Below are positions 7,640 through 14,407 of a DNA stretch of 16,116 nt, in pieces. Below the pieces are notes generated by a model. That model was not told where the DNA came from and searched no databases. It saw only the letters and a list, made by a program, of their open reading frames with translations. The first letter of the stretch is position 1. The number at the start of each line of letters is the position of its first letter. The stretch is from CAZBZG01 sp964496245 (GTDB lineage Bacteria; Planctomycetota; SZUA-567): positions 1-16,116 of the forward strand of contig CAZBZG010000086.1 of the NCBI GenBank assembly GCA_964496245.1, given 5' to 3'. A program made the translations under genes and the position numbers.

Positions 7640-8326
7640 CGCGTTCCGCTCCCCATCGGACCGCCGGATCTCGCGGGTCACCCGGCGCTCTTCCAAGAGA
7701 TGCGCCGCACTCCGTAGAGCCTCGTGCTTCTCCAGCGCCGCGAGATGGGCGCTCACCTGACTCTCCACGTCGGAGAATTCCACCCCCATGCGCGTGCGAT
7801 CCCCGGCTTCCGCTACCGCCCACCGCACAATCCCCTTCAACCCCAGCGGATTGTTGAAGGCCGGGACCAAGAGCTGGACGGCCACCGGTTCGCCCTTGGC
7901 AAAGGCGCCCGCCACGAGACACTGGAGACCGCCGGCCGAGAGATCGACGACCGTCCCGGCCTGGGTCGCGGCGCGGCGCAGGAGCATGGCGGCCATGCCC
8001 ATCTTGCGCACGCGCACATAGCATCTCGCCACTTCGAAGCGCACGGCCCGCCGCTGGCTGCGCTGGCCCACGCGGGCGCTCTGTTCGAACTTCTTCTTCT
8101 CCCGTTCCCGTCGTTGGGCTGCTGTCTGCTGCTCGGCCTGGATGCGCTGTTCGCACGCCGGGCAGAGGCTCTGCGCGTCCTGATGGCTGGTCGTGTACGC
8201 CTGCCCGCAGGAGCGGCAGAGATGGCTCGTGGGGCTTCGATCGGTCTTCCGCCCCGTCTCCACCCCGCAGTTCGCGCAGAACGTTTCGTGCGCTTCGAGC
8301 TCGTAACCGCAATTCGGACAATGCAT
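7619..8326 (-). CDS. Protein with two zinc ribbons and a PilZ domain
   Basis: A 235-residue protein. Residues 3-20 form a CPxC-type zinc ribbon (Cys 3, 6, 17, 20) and 37-58 a second one (Cys 37, 40, 55, 58). A charged coiled-coil linker (about 60-90) leads into a PilZ domain (about 91-190). PilZ domains bind cyclic di-GMP, and both ligand motifs are kept: RRAVR (92-96, RxxxR) and DLSAGG (128-133, DxSxxG), with the closing strand RMGVEFSDV (179-187). The ATG at 8326 has GGGAG about 7 bases upstream. The end, about 190-235, is a charged helix. It lies 33 bases downstream of the HEAT-repeat gene and is probably co-transcribed with it. It is likely a soluble c-di-GMP effector; the partner of the zinc ribbons is unknown. 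Confidence 0.87.
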   Translation of the reverse strand: MHCPNCGYELEAHETFCANCGVETGRKTDRSPTSHLCRSCGQAYTTSHQDAQSLCPACEQRIQAEQQTAAQRREREKKKFEQSARVGQRSQRRAVRFEVARCYVRVRKMGMAAMLLRRAATQAGTVVDLSAGGLQCLVAGAFAKGEPVAVQLLVPAFNNPLGLKGIVRWAVAEAGDRTRMGVEFSDVESQVSAHLAALEKHEALRSAAHLLEERRVTREIRRSDGERNASPPSDF

Positions 8327-8359
8327 TGAGCGGCTCCCGCATCGGGCCGTGATGCCAGG

Positions 8360-9811
8360 CTACTCGCTCGCCTGCGCCTCGGCCCACGCCGGCCACGCCT
8401 CTGCGTCAGGACCCGGGTCGCTGCCGAAGATCGCCTGGAGCGCCTGACGTGCGGCCTGCCGCAGGGCGGGGCGCGGGTCCCGGCCAGCAGCCAGGAGCTC
8501 TTCAGTCCCCCGGCGTTCGCCGATCTTCCCCAGCGCCTCGGCCGCGGAACAGGCGAGTTCGAGGTCCTCGGCGTGTACGGCCGAACCCAACGCGCGGATG
8601 GCGCGGGACGCGCGGACGCGTCCCGCAGCCCGCGCAGCAGCGATGCGATAGGCGGTCTCTCCTGATTCGAGGTCGTCGATCAGTGCCCACACAGCGCCCG
8701 GCACCTGCATGCGGTCCAGCAATACGGCTGCTTCGGCGCGCACGCGCGGATGTTCATCCTGCAAGAGCAGGCGCAGCACGCCGGTCACGCCGGGCCGTTC
8801 CATCTTGCCGAAGGCCCGCACAGCCTCCAGCCGCACCACCCAGGAGACATCGCGCGTCGCCTTGCCCAACGCCTTCAGGGCTGCTGGATCCCGCAGGTCG
8901 CCGAGGATTTCCACGGCCCGCACGCGCAGAGGTTGTGAAGCCTCCTCCAGGAAGGCGGCAATGCGGGGCAGGGTGCGGCCGTAGCCCAAGCCGTACAGCG
9001 CGGCAATGGTTTCCAGTTGGACACGCTTGTCCGCGTGTTCCGCGAGCGGCAGGAGCTTCTCGCCGCCGGTCACCGGCCGTATGCGCGCCACAGCACGGCA
9101 GACCGTCGCGAGCACGGCAGGCGCAGTCTCCTCGTCCAGGCGTGCGAGCAGCGCCGAGGCCGCGGACTTCTCTCCCGACAGGCCCAGGACCCGGGCCGCG
9201 GCTTGGCGCACGTCCGGGCTCTGGTGCGCAAGCCCGTCGCGCAGGAGCGCCTCCAGCGTCGCCGGGAGCGCAGGGGCCTCCTCCCGTCCATACATGCGGT
9301 GGACCGCCTCGCAGGCGCTGGCTGCGATCAGGGAGCGTGCTTCGCCCGCCCGGGCCGCCTCTGCGATCTTTTCCGGGAGGCGGCTGGCCACGCGTTCGCC
9401 GAGCGCGTCAGGAGCAAAGGAGGCGTAGAGCTTGACGAGAGCCTGGCGGGCATGCCCGCCCGCCAGAAAGTCCTCGCTCAGCGCTGTCTCCACAAGGGGC
9501 GCTTCGGCCCGCGGATCCCCGAGTTCTCCGAGCAGGATGGCGGCGGTCTGGCGGTGGATCGACCGTTCGCTCTGAAGCCTGCCGAGGAGGAGCGGCAGGG
9601 CCGCACGGGGATCGGCCAGGAGCAGCTCGGCCGCGCGTTCGCGCTCGCGCCGGTGGGCTTGCAGATCCGCGGCCTGATCGAAGAGGCGGCCGGCACGCGT
9701 CTTTCGGAGCGCCTCACCAGCGGACACGCGCGACATCCCCCCCGCCCACAGCATACCCACCGCAGCCAGGACGAGGATTTCCCGGACCGGCTGACGCGTC
9801 GCGTGTCTCAT
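8360..9811 (-). CDS. Exported HEAT-repeat protein
   Basis: A 483-residue protein built almost entirely of HEAT/PBS-lyase-like helical repeats, for example RQTAAILLGELGDPRAEAPL, RVRAVEILGDLRDPAALKAL, LACSAAEALGKIGERRGTEE. Such arrays usually act as protein-interaction scaffolds; no catalytic domain is seen. The start is placed at the ATG 9809-9811 because it begins a plausible Sec signal peptide: basic MRHATRQPVR, a hydrophobic core ILVLAAVGMLWAGGM, then a small-residue cleavage area near VSAG. The ribosome binding site is weak. The open frame reaches TTG at 9847, but that would bury the signal. It lies 58 bases downstream of rplS and 33 bases upstream of the zinc-ribbon PilZ gene, all on the minus strand, so read-through from the rplS promoter is possible. 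Final location is probably periplasmic or envelope. Confidence 0.82.
   Translation of the reverse strand: MRHATRQPVREILVLAAVGMLWAGGMSRVSAGEALRKTRAGRLFDQAADLQAHRRERERAAELLLADPRAALPLLLGRLQSERSIHRQTAAILLGELGDPRAEAPLVETALSEDFLAGGHARQALVKLYASFAPDALGERVASRLPEKIAEAARAGEARSLIAASACEAVHRMYGREEAPALPATLEALLRDGLAHQSPDVRQAAARVLGLSGEKSAASALLARLDEETAPAVLATVCRAVARIRPVTGGEKLLPLAEHADKRVQLETIAALYGLGYGRTLPRIAAFLEEASQPLRVRAVEILGDLRDPAALKALGKATRDVSWVVRLEAVRAFGKMERPGVTGVLRLLLQDEHPRVRAEAAVLLDRMQVPGAVWALIDDLESGETAYRIAAARAAGRVRASRAIRALGSAVHAEDLELACSAAEALGKIGERRGTEELLAAGRDPRPALRQAARQALQAIFGSDPGPDAEAWPAWAEAQASE
8603..8626. repeat. Perfect 10-bp inverted repeat inside the HEAT-repeat gene
   Basis: GCGGGACGCG (8603-8612) and CGCGTCCCGC (8617-8626) are perfect complements around CGGA. 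The stem lies within coding sequence for Arg/Ala-rich residues. It may be a GC-rich chance or codon-driven structure. Confidence 0.6.
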
Positions 9812-9869
9812 GAAGATGTCCCGACCTGCTACGAAGAGAACGCCCAACTCTACGTGCAGAAACGGAGCG

Positions 9870-10316
9870 TCACTCGTTTATCGGGGCCTCGCCGGGCTCG
9901 ACCGGAGCCTCTTCAGCTGGCAATTCCGCGGCTGCCGTGGGCATCGGTTCGGCAGCAGCGCTTGCTCCCTTGCCCGCGCGGCTGCGGAGACGCGTGGCCT
10001 TGCCGATGCGGTCCCGCAGAAAGTAGAGCTTGGCGCGCCGCGTCCGGCCGTGCTGCCGGACCACGACCTTCTCGATCCGCGGGCCGTGGGTCGGAAAGAC
10101 GCGTTCTACGCCCTCGCCCTGCACCAGCCGGCGGACCGTGAAGCTTTCGTTGACACCGCCGCCGCGGCGGGCGATGACGGTCCCCGTGAAGACCTGGACG
10201 CGCTCCTTCTCTCCCTCGACGATGCGCACGTGCACGTCTACCGTGTCGCCCACGTCGAAATCGTCGACGCGGTCCTTCTCGTGCTCCCGGTTGAGTTCCT
10301 GGATGATGGGGTGCAT
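9870..10316 (-). CDS. rplS: 50S ribosomal protein L19 with C-terminal extension
   Basis: L19 lies at the 30S-50S interface of the ribosome. The 148-residue protein shows the family core: VGDTVDVHVRIVEGEKERVQ, FTGTVIARRGGGVNESFTVR, GVERVFPTHGPRIEKV and RRAKLYFLRDRIGKATRLR, ending near residue 113. Family members are usually about 115 residues; here about 35 more follow, rich in Ala, Pro and Glu and ending PINE, which looks disordered and acidic. The ATG at 10314-10316 has AGGAG 7-8 bases upstream; a longer frame to 10352 has no family similarity. A good promoter lies at 10380-10407, so rplS can be transcribed separately from trmD, unlike the classical single operon. The HEAT-repeat gene follows after 58 bases. 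Confidence 0.96.
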   Translation of the reverse strand: MHPIIQELNREHEKDRVDDFDVGDTVDVHVRIVEGEKERVQVFTGTVIARRGGGVNESFTVRRLVQGEGVERVFPTHGPRIEKVVVRQHGRTRRAKLYFLRDRIGKATRLRSRAGKGASAAAEPMPTAAAELPAEEAPVEPGEAPINE

Positions 10317-10379
10317 GGCCCCGCTCCTGCTGTTCGTCTTCGTGTGCGGCAACCCGTCTCTACGGATGCCGAACTCGCA

Positions 10380-10407
10380 ACTATACCACGGTTTGCGGAA
10401 GAGTCAA
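10380..10407 (-). promoter_or_regulatory. Sigma70-type promoter for rplS
   Basis: On the minus strand, TTGACT (10402-10407), a 16-base spacer and TATAGT (10380-10385) sit about 65 bases upstream of the rplS ATG. Predicted transcription start is near 10373. Confidence 0.6.
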
Positions 10408-10418
10408 CAGCCGAGTCT

Positions 10419-10447
10419 CGGGGTTTTTGCGGCAGCCGCAGACCCCG
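10419..10447 (-). terminator. Two-part hairpin after the DUF2752 gene
   Basis: CGGGGT (10419-10424) pairs with ACCCCG (10442-10447), enclosing an inner stem TGCGG/CCGCA. It lies between the DUF2752 stop codon and the rplS promoter, a natural place for termination. No U-tract follows on the minus strand, so it is a candidate only. Confidence 0.35.
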
Positions 10448-10459
10448 TGGAGAGGCGAT

Positions 10460-10921
10460 TCAGGGACCTGCGCGGCGCGGTGGCGGCTCCAGCATACCCT
10501 CGGCCACGCAACACACGCCGCTGGCCTCCCGCGCCTCGAGCACCCGCAGGAGCCGCCAGACCCCGAACGCATTGAGCGCGATCACCAGAAGGATGAACGG
10601 CACGAGCCAATGCCGGGAAAGGCCGTGGGCGCGCGTCCACCCGGGCCGCAGATGCTCGATCAGCGGCTGGACGATCAGAAGGAGACACAATCCGTAGAAG
10701 AGGAAGCTGAACGGATGAAAGACCCAGGCCGCTGCCAACTCCCCGTGACTGATCGCGCAGAACGCACGGGTCATGCCGCAGCCCGGGCACGGCAGCCCGG
10801 TGAAGCGCTTGAACCAGCAGACCGTGACCCCGGGCAGCCCGGCCGGGGCGAAGAGAAGACTCCCTGCCAGGATGGCGGCTCCCAGCAGGGAGAGCACATA
10901 TCGTTCAAAGAGACGCTTCAT
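10460..10921 (-). CDS. DUF2752 family membrane protein
   Basis: A 153-residue protein with the DUF2752 signature: a first transmembrane helix (about 7-25), then CWFKRFTGLPCPGCGMTRAF (about 36-55), where CPGCGMTR is the hallmark, and two further hydrophobic segments (about 63-84 and 103-123). The function of this family is not established; the conserved Cys residues suggest metal or redox chemistry at the membrane, but that is inference. The ATG at 10919-10921 begins a normal MKRLFERY N-terminus; a GGGGGA stretch about 14 bases upstream is a poor ribosome binding site. A frame extending to 11011 is less likely. It lies 145 bases downstream of another small membrane-protein gene and upstream of rplS, so both interrupt the usual trmD-rplS junction. 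The C-terminus ends in a Pro/Arg-rich tail. Confidence 0.82.
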   Translation of the reverse strand: MKRLFERYVLSLLGAAILAGSLLFAPAGLPGVTVCWFKRFTGLPCPGCGMTRAFCAISHGELAAAWVFHPFSFLFYGLCLLLIVQPLIEHLRPGWTRAHGLSRHWLVPFILLVIALNAFGVWRLLRVLEAREASGVCCVAEGMLEPPPRRAGP

Positions 10922-11066
10922 GCGGCTGACCCGGTCCCCCTGGTGCGTGGACACATCGATTTCCCCGGGTCCCCTGTCCACGCCGAAGCGGACACGAGTC
11001 TGCCACCGCACTCCCCTCTCTCCATACCCGTCCGAGGGGAGGCCCGGCCCACCGCGCTCAATCCGT

Positions 11067-11519
11067 TCAGGCCTGGAACGCGGCCTTCACGTCTTCGTTC
11101 AGCAGCACCACCAGCGACCAGATGCCGAACGGCAGCCCGAGCACGCAACAGGGACTGACGCAGGGGATCATGGCGATGATGGAAGCCGCCAGCGCCATGT
11201 TGTAGCTCTCGAGCCTCCGCATCTTCATGGCGCCCATGATGATCACGACACCGAAGATGAGTCCGAGGATGCCGGCTACGATGCCGACGCCGCCGGACAT
11301 CATCTGAGCAACGCCCTCATCGCCCCCCGTGGAAGCGCCCATGCCCACGCCCAGCACGTTCATGATCAACCCCAGGAGCTGGAGCGCCATGCCGATACCG
11401 GCCATGACCATCAGGGCGATGGCCGGCGGATTGACCTTCTGCGCCGCCTCTCCCGATGGCGGAGGGCCACCCGCTTCGGGCATCGGTGCCACGCCGCTGT
11501 TCGGATCGTCCACTGCCAT
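11067..11519 (-). CDS. Small membrane protein with conserved Cys-rich C-terminal helix region
   Basis: A 150-residue protein with a Pro/Gly-rich cytoplasmic N-terminus (about 1-30) and about three or four hydrophobic segments: about 33-56 (AIALMVMAGIGMALQLLGLI), 68-90 (GVGIVAGILGLIFGVVIIMG) and 104-140, which contains SIIAMIPCVSPCCVLGLPFG and WSLVVLLNEDVKAAF. The ending LPFGIWxLVVL..xxVKAAF recurs in small membrane proteins of PVC-group bacteria, as I recall it; their function is unknown. The ATG at 11517-11519 has AAGGGGG about 8 bases upstream. A promoter candidate overlapping the trmD stop codon (11596-11623) could drive it. A longer frame upstream overlaps trmD and lacks similarity. No enzymatic role can be inferred. 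Confidence 0.78.
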   Translation of the reverse strand: MAVDDPNSGVAPMPEAGGPPPSGEAAQKVNPPAIALMVMAGIGMALQLLGLIMNVLGVGMGASTGGDEGVAQMMSGGVGIVAGILGLIFGVVIIMGAMKMRRLESYNMALAASIIAMIPCVSPCCVLGLPFGIWSLVVLLNEDVKAAFQA

Positions 11520-11595
11520 AGTCTGTCCCCCTTTTCTCACGTCCGGTCGATATCTTCGTACTCGCCTTTGCAGCGACCCCGGGTCGCCGCGCCTC

Positions 11596-11623
11596 ATGCT
11601 ATCCTGCCCATTCCTGCCGTCAA
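11596..11623 (-). promoter_or_regulatory. Candidate promoter for the membrane-protein genes, overlapping the trmD 3' end
   Basis: On the minus strand, TTGACG (11618-11623), a 16-base spacer and TAGCAT (11596-11601). The -35 box covers the trmD stop codon. A GCGACC/GGTCGC hairpin (11573-11587) lies just after the expected start site. Confidence 0.4.
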
Positions 11624-12324
11624 CATGAATCTTCCGGATTCGCCGGGTCGTCCAACCGATCGGGACGGAGCGCCCGCGTCCGGGCTTCCGCCTGGGCCTG
11701 CCGCCAGGCCGCGATGCGCGCGTGGTCACCGCTGCGCAGCACCTCGGGCACAACACAGCCGCGGAAATCGGCCGGCTGCGTGTACTGCGGGTAATCCAGA
11801 AGCGGGCCGTTGAACGACTCGTGCTCCAGGCTCTCGGGGCTGCCGAGGACGCCGGGGAGCAGGCGGGCCACCGCCTCCACCACGACCATGGCCGGGAGTT
11901 CGCCTCCGCTCAGTACATAGTCACCGATCGAGATCACCTCGGGCTGGAGAATGTCGAAGATCCGCTGGTCGAATCCCTCGTACCGGCCGCAGACCAGGAT
12001 GAGCCGCGGTTCCGCGGCGAGCGCTTCGGCCTTGGGCTGGTCGAAGCGCTCCCCTTCCGGGCTCAGGAAGAGGAGGCGTCCGGGCGCGGTGTCCTCGGCG
12101 CGCACGGCCTCCACCGCGTCCACCACGGGCTGGCAGCGCATGACCATGCCCGGCCCGCCGCCAAAGGGCTTGTCGTCCACCTTGCGGTGTTTGTCGTGGC
12201 TGTAGGCCCGGATATCGTGGGGATGGACCGCGAGGCAGCTCTTCTGCTGCGCGATCTTGAGCATGCTCTCGCCCAGCACGGCATCGAACATCTGCGGGAA
12301 GAGGCTGAGGATGTCGACGCGCAT
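11620..12324 (-). CDS. trmD: tRNA (guanine-37-N1)-methyltransferase
   Basis: TrmD methylates G37 of tRNAs reading CUN, CCN and CGG codons with S-adenosylmethionine, preventing +1 frameshifting. The 234-residue protein has the family length. Trefoil-knot SAM motifs are visible: LSPEGERFDQ (87-96), LILVCGRYEGFDQR (108-121) and ISIGDYVLSGGELPA (131-145). LLDYPQYTQP (175-184) carries the probable catalytic Asp177; the common YTRP is YTQP here. The ATG at 12322-12324 has GAAGG about 8 bases upstream. It follows rpsP after 124 bases holding two palindromes. rimM, which normally lies between them, is absent. The stop codon overlaps a candidate promoter for the next genes. Confidence 0.97.
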   Translation of the reverse strand: MRVDILSLFPQMFDAVLGESMLKIAQQKSCLAVHPHDIRAYSHDKHRKVDDKPFGGGPGMVMRCQPVVDAVEAVRAEDTAPGRLLFLSPEGERFDQPKAEALAAEPRLILVCGRYEGFDQRIFDILQPEVISIGDYVLSGGELPAMVVVEAVARLLPGVLGSPESLEHESFNGPLLDYPQYTQPADFRGCVVPEVLRSGDHARIAAWRQAQAEARTRALRPDRLDDPANPEDSC

Positions 12325-12347
12325 CGGGCGGCCTTCAGCGACTTGTG

Positions 12348-12405
12348 GCACAGACACGCCTGTCTGTGCGCGCGCCGGAATGGCCCCAGACAGAAGCGTC
12401 TGGGC
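12348..12405. repeat. Two related palindromes in the rpsP-trmD gap (REP-like)
   Basis: The first, 12348-12369, has a perfect 9-bp stem, GCACAGACA with TGTCTGTGC, and a four-base loop. The second, 12385-12404, has a 7-bp stem, CCCAGAC with GTCTGGG, and a six-base loop, extended by a G-C pair beyond one bulge. Both share the layout TGGC..CAGAC..GTCTG..GC in the same orientation, so they look like diverged copies of one element. They lie between the rpsP stop and the trmD ribosome binding site, about 12 bases from the latter, so in RNA they form two consecutive hairpins in the trmD leader. Confidence 0.75.
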
Positions 12406-12424
12406 TACACGCGAACTGAGCGTT

Positions 12425-12454
12425 CAGCCGTTCCTATTTCAGCCGTTCCTATTT
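12425..12454. repeat. 15-bp perfect tandem duplication over the rpsP stop codon
   Basis: The unit CAGCCGTTCCTATTT occurs twice head to tail (12425-12439 and 12440-12454). The rpsP stop codon (12449-12451) lies in the second copy, so on the minus strand a second in-frame AAATAG follows five codons later, giving tandem stop codons. Confidence 0.9.
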
Positions 12455-12847
12455 CTCGGCCTTCTTCTCGGCCCGCGTCTTGGAGTTGGCGGTGCGGCCC
12501 TTGGCGCGCTTCTTGGTCTTCCGCTGCTTCTGCTTCTCGGCGCGCTTGGCAGCCGTGCGCTTCTTGGGCTTGGTGGGCTTGCGGCGCTTGGGCGTCCAGA
12601 GATCGCTCGAGAGGCCCGCGCCCTTGAGCAGACTGGCCAGGGTCTCCGAAGGCTTGGCCCCTTGCTCGAGCCAGTACCGGGCCCGTTCGGCATCGAGCCG
12701 CACGCGCTCCTTCTTGCTCTCCGGATCGTAGAACCCCAATTGTTCGACCGGTTTTCCGTCGCGCCGCGTGCGCTTGTCGAAGACCCCGATGTGATAGAAC
12801 GGGACGTGGCGCCGGCCGGCGCGCGTCAGACGAATCACGACTGCCAA
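12449..12847 (-). CDS. rpsP: 30S ribosomal protein S16 with basic C-terminal tail
   Basis: S16 is an early 30S assembly protein. The 132-residue product opens with VVIRLTRAGRRHVPFYHIGV and continues with LGFYDPESK, ERARYWLEQGAKPSETL and LLKGAGL, all typical; the core ends near residue 80. Family members have 80-100 residues; here about 45 extra residues, nearly all Lys, Arg, Ala and Thr, follow and would bind RNA or be disordered. The start is TTG at 12845-12847: the frame has no other initiation codon giving a full N-terminus, and AAGGAGG lies exactly 7 bases upstream. Only one base separates it from the ffh stop codon, so translation may be coupled. The stop is in a tandem 15-bp duplication. 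Confidence 0.95.
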   Translation of the reverse strand: MAVVIRLTRAGRRHVPFYHIGVFDKRTRRDGKPVEQLGFYDPESKKERVRLDAERARYWLEQGAKPSETLASLLKGAGLSSDLWTPKRRKPTKPKKRTAAKRAEKQKQRKTKKRAKGRTANSKTRAEKKAEK

Positions 12848-12848
12848 T

Positions 12849-14327
12849 TCACTTCCTCCTTTTTCGTTTGCGCTTCTGCTTCTCGCGCTTGCGCCTCTTT
12901 GCCTTGACCCGCTGCTGGGCTTTCTGCTGGGCCTTGGACCCCTGCTTCTTGGAGCCGAAAAGCGGCCCGCCTCCGCCGACTCCCGGCAGACCGCCGCTCA
13001 TGAGATTGCCGAGCGCGTCCATGCCGCCGCCCTTGAGCATACCGTGCTTTCCCATCTTGCCAACTATTTTTCGCATTTCTCCGAACTGCTTGAGCAGCCC
13101 GGCGACGTCCCGGGGTGCGGTGCCGCTGCCCTTGGCGATGCGGTTGCGGCGCGTATCGCTGATGATCTCCGGATGCTGACGCTCGTCCGGGGTCATGGAC
13201 TGCATTATGGCTTCGATCCGTCCAAACGCCTTGTCGTCCAGGTCCAGCTGCCCCAGCTGTTGACCCACGCCGGGCAGCATCCCGAGCACGTCCTTCATGC
13301 CCCCCATCTTGCGCACCTGGCCCATCTGGGTCTGGAAGTCTTCGAGCGTAAACGCGTTGTCGAGCAGCTTCTGCTGCATCTCGGCGGCCTGCTTCTCGTC
13401 CACCACCGACTGGGCCTTCTCCACGAGCGAGACCACGTCGCCCATGCCCAGGATCCGTCCGGCCATCCGGTCGGGATGGAACTCCTCGAGCGCGTCGAGC
13501 TTCTCGCCCACGGTCACGTACTTGATGGGCACGCCCGTGACCTGCCGGAGCGAGAGGGCCGATCCGCCGCGCGCGTCCGAGTCGAGCTTGGTCATGATGG
13601 CGCCCGTGAGGGGCAGGCGCTTCTTGAACTCGGCGGCCGTGTCCACCGCGCTCTGGCCGATCATGGCGTCGCAGACGAAGAGAATCTCGTGCGGCTGGGT
13701 CTGGCTGACGATGGTCTCGAGCTGGAACATCAGCGCCTCGTCCACGTGCAGCCGCCCGGCCGTATCCAGGATCAGGGTGTCCGCGCCCTGGAGCTTGGCC
13801 ACTTCCAGCGCCTGCGTGCAGATCTGCACCGGATCCGAACCGTCGCCCGTGTGCACCGGCACGCCCACCTGCTCGCCCAGCACTTTGAGCTGTTCCACGG
13901 CCGCCGGCCGCTGCACGTCCGCGGCCACGAACATGGGCCGGTGGTTCTCCTCCTGCCAGCGGCGCGCGAGCTTGGCCGCGGTGGTCGTCTTGCCGCAGCC
14001 CTGCAGGCCGCAGAGCATGACCACGGTGGGCTCGCCCCATTGCCACCGGATGCCCTCGCGTTCGCCGCCCAAGAGCTGCACGAGCTCGTCGTGCACGATC
14101 TTGATGAACTGTTCGCCGGGGTCGACGGCCTGCAGTACCCGCTCGCCCATGGCCTGTTCGCGTACGTGCGCCACGAACTCGCGGGTTACGTTGACGTTGA
14201 CGTCCGCCTCCAGCAGAGCCACGCGCACCTCGCGCACGGCCTCCTGGACGTTGCCCTCCGAGATGCGGGCCTTGCCAGCGATCCGGCGGAACGCATTGTT
14301 CAGACTGTCGGTGATGGATTCGAACAT
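12849..14327 (-). CDS. ffh: Signal recognition particle protein Ffh (SRP54 homologue)
   Basis: Ffh binds 4.5S/6S SRP RNA and signal sequences on nascent chains and, with its receptor FtsY, targets ribosomes to the membrane. The 492-residue protein has the N domain (about 1-95), the GTPase G domain with GLQGCGKTTTAAKLA (107-121), DTAGRLHVDE (188-197) and TKLDSDARGG (246-255), and the Met-rich M domain (about 300-435) with MTPDER (378-383) and RRNRIAKGSG (393-402). The family usually has 440-480 residues; the extra part is a Gly-rich hinge and a tail of about 30 residues that is almost only Lys, Arg and Gln. The ATG is at 14325-14327 with a weak CAGG just upstream. The stop codon is one base from the rpsP start. 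A hairpin (14345-14364) precedes the gene. Confidence 0.97.
   Translation of the reverse strand: MFESITDSLNNAFRRIAGKARISEGNVQEAVREVRVALLEADVNVNVTREFVAHVREQAMGERVLQAVDPGEQFIKIVHDELVQLLGGEREGIRWQWGEPTVVMLCGLQGCGKTTTAAKLARRWQEENHRPMFVAADVQRPAAVEQLKVLGEQVGVPVHTGDGSDPVQICTQALEVAKLQGADTLILDTAGRLHVDEALMFQLETIVSQTQPHEILFVCDAMIGQSAVDTAAEFKKRLPLTGAIMTKLDSDARGGSALSLRQVTGVPIKYVTVGEKLDALEEFHPDRMAGRILGMGDVVSLVEKAQSVVDEKQAAEMQQKLLDNAFTLEDFQTQMGQVRKMGGMKDVLGMLPGVGQQLGQLDLDDKAFGRIEAIMQSMTPDERQHPEIISDTRRNRIAKGSGTAPRDVAGLLKQFGEMRKIVGKMGKHGMLKGGGMDALGNLMSGGLPGVGGGGPLFGSKKQGSKAQQKAQQRVKAKRRKREKQKRKRKRRK
12855..12861 (-). promoter_or_regulatory. Ribosome binding site fixing the TTG start of rpsP
   Basis: AAGGAGG, a near-complete anti-Shine-Dalgarno match, is embedded in the last codons of ffh, 7 bases before the TTG. 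It is the strongest ribosome binding site on this side of the window and compensates for the rare start codon. Confidence 0.8.
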
Positions 14328-14344
14328 GGGCCTGACGCAAACAG

Positions 14345-14364
14345 GCGGAACCCGGGGGTTCCGC
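14345..14364 (-). terminator. Hairpin upstream of ffh (terminator or leader structure)
   Basis: GCGGAACC and GGTTCCGC (14345-14364) form a perfect stem of 8 bp, 9 with the next C-G pair. On the minus strand it follows the small unknown gene by 43 bases and precedes the ffh ATG by about 17. CTGTTTG rather than a full U-tract follows, so partial termination or a leader structure is likely, not strong termination. Confidence 0.35.
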
Positions 14365-14407
14365 AGGCTTCATGGACAACGGGCAAGGGAAGACGCGGAC
14401 GGCGCGG

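Noticed and set aside
9017..10141. Plus-strand open frame opposite the HEAT-repeat and rplS genes
   Set aside because: No recognisable domain and fully overlapped by two real minus-strand genes.
11520..11756. N-terminal extension of the small membrane protein into trmD
   Set aside because: Arg-rich translation overlapping the trmD coding end; the ATG at 11517-11519 has the ribosome binding site.
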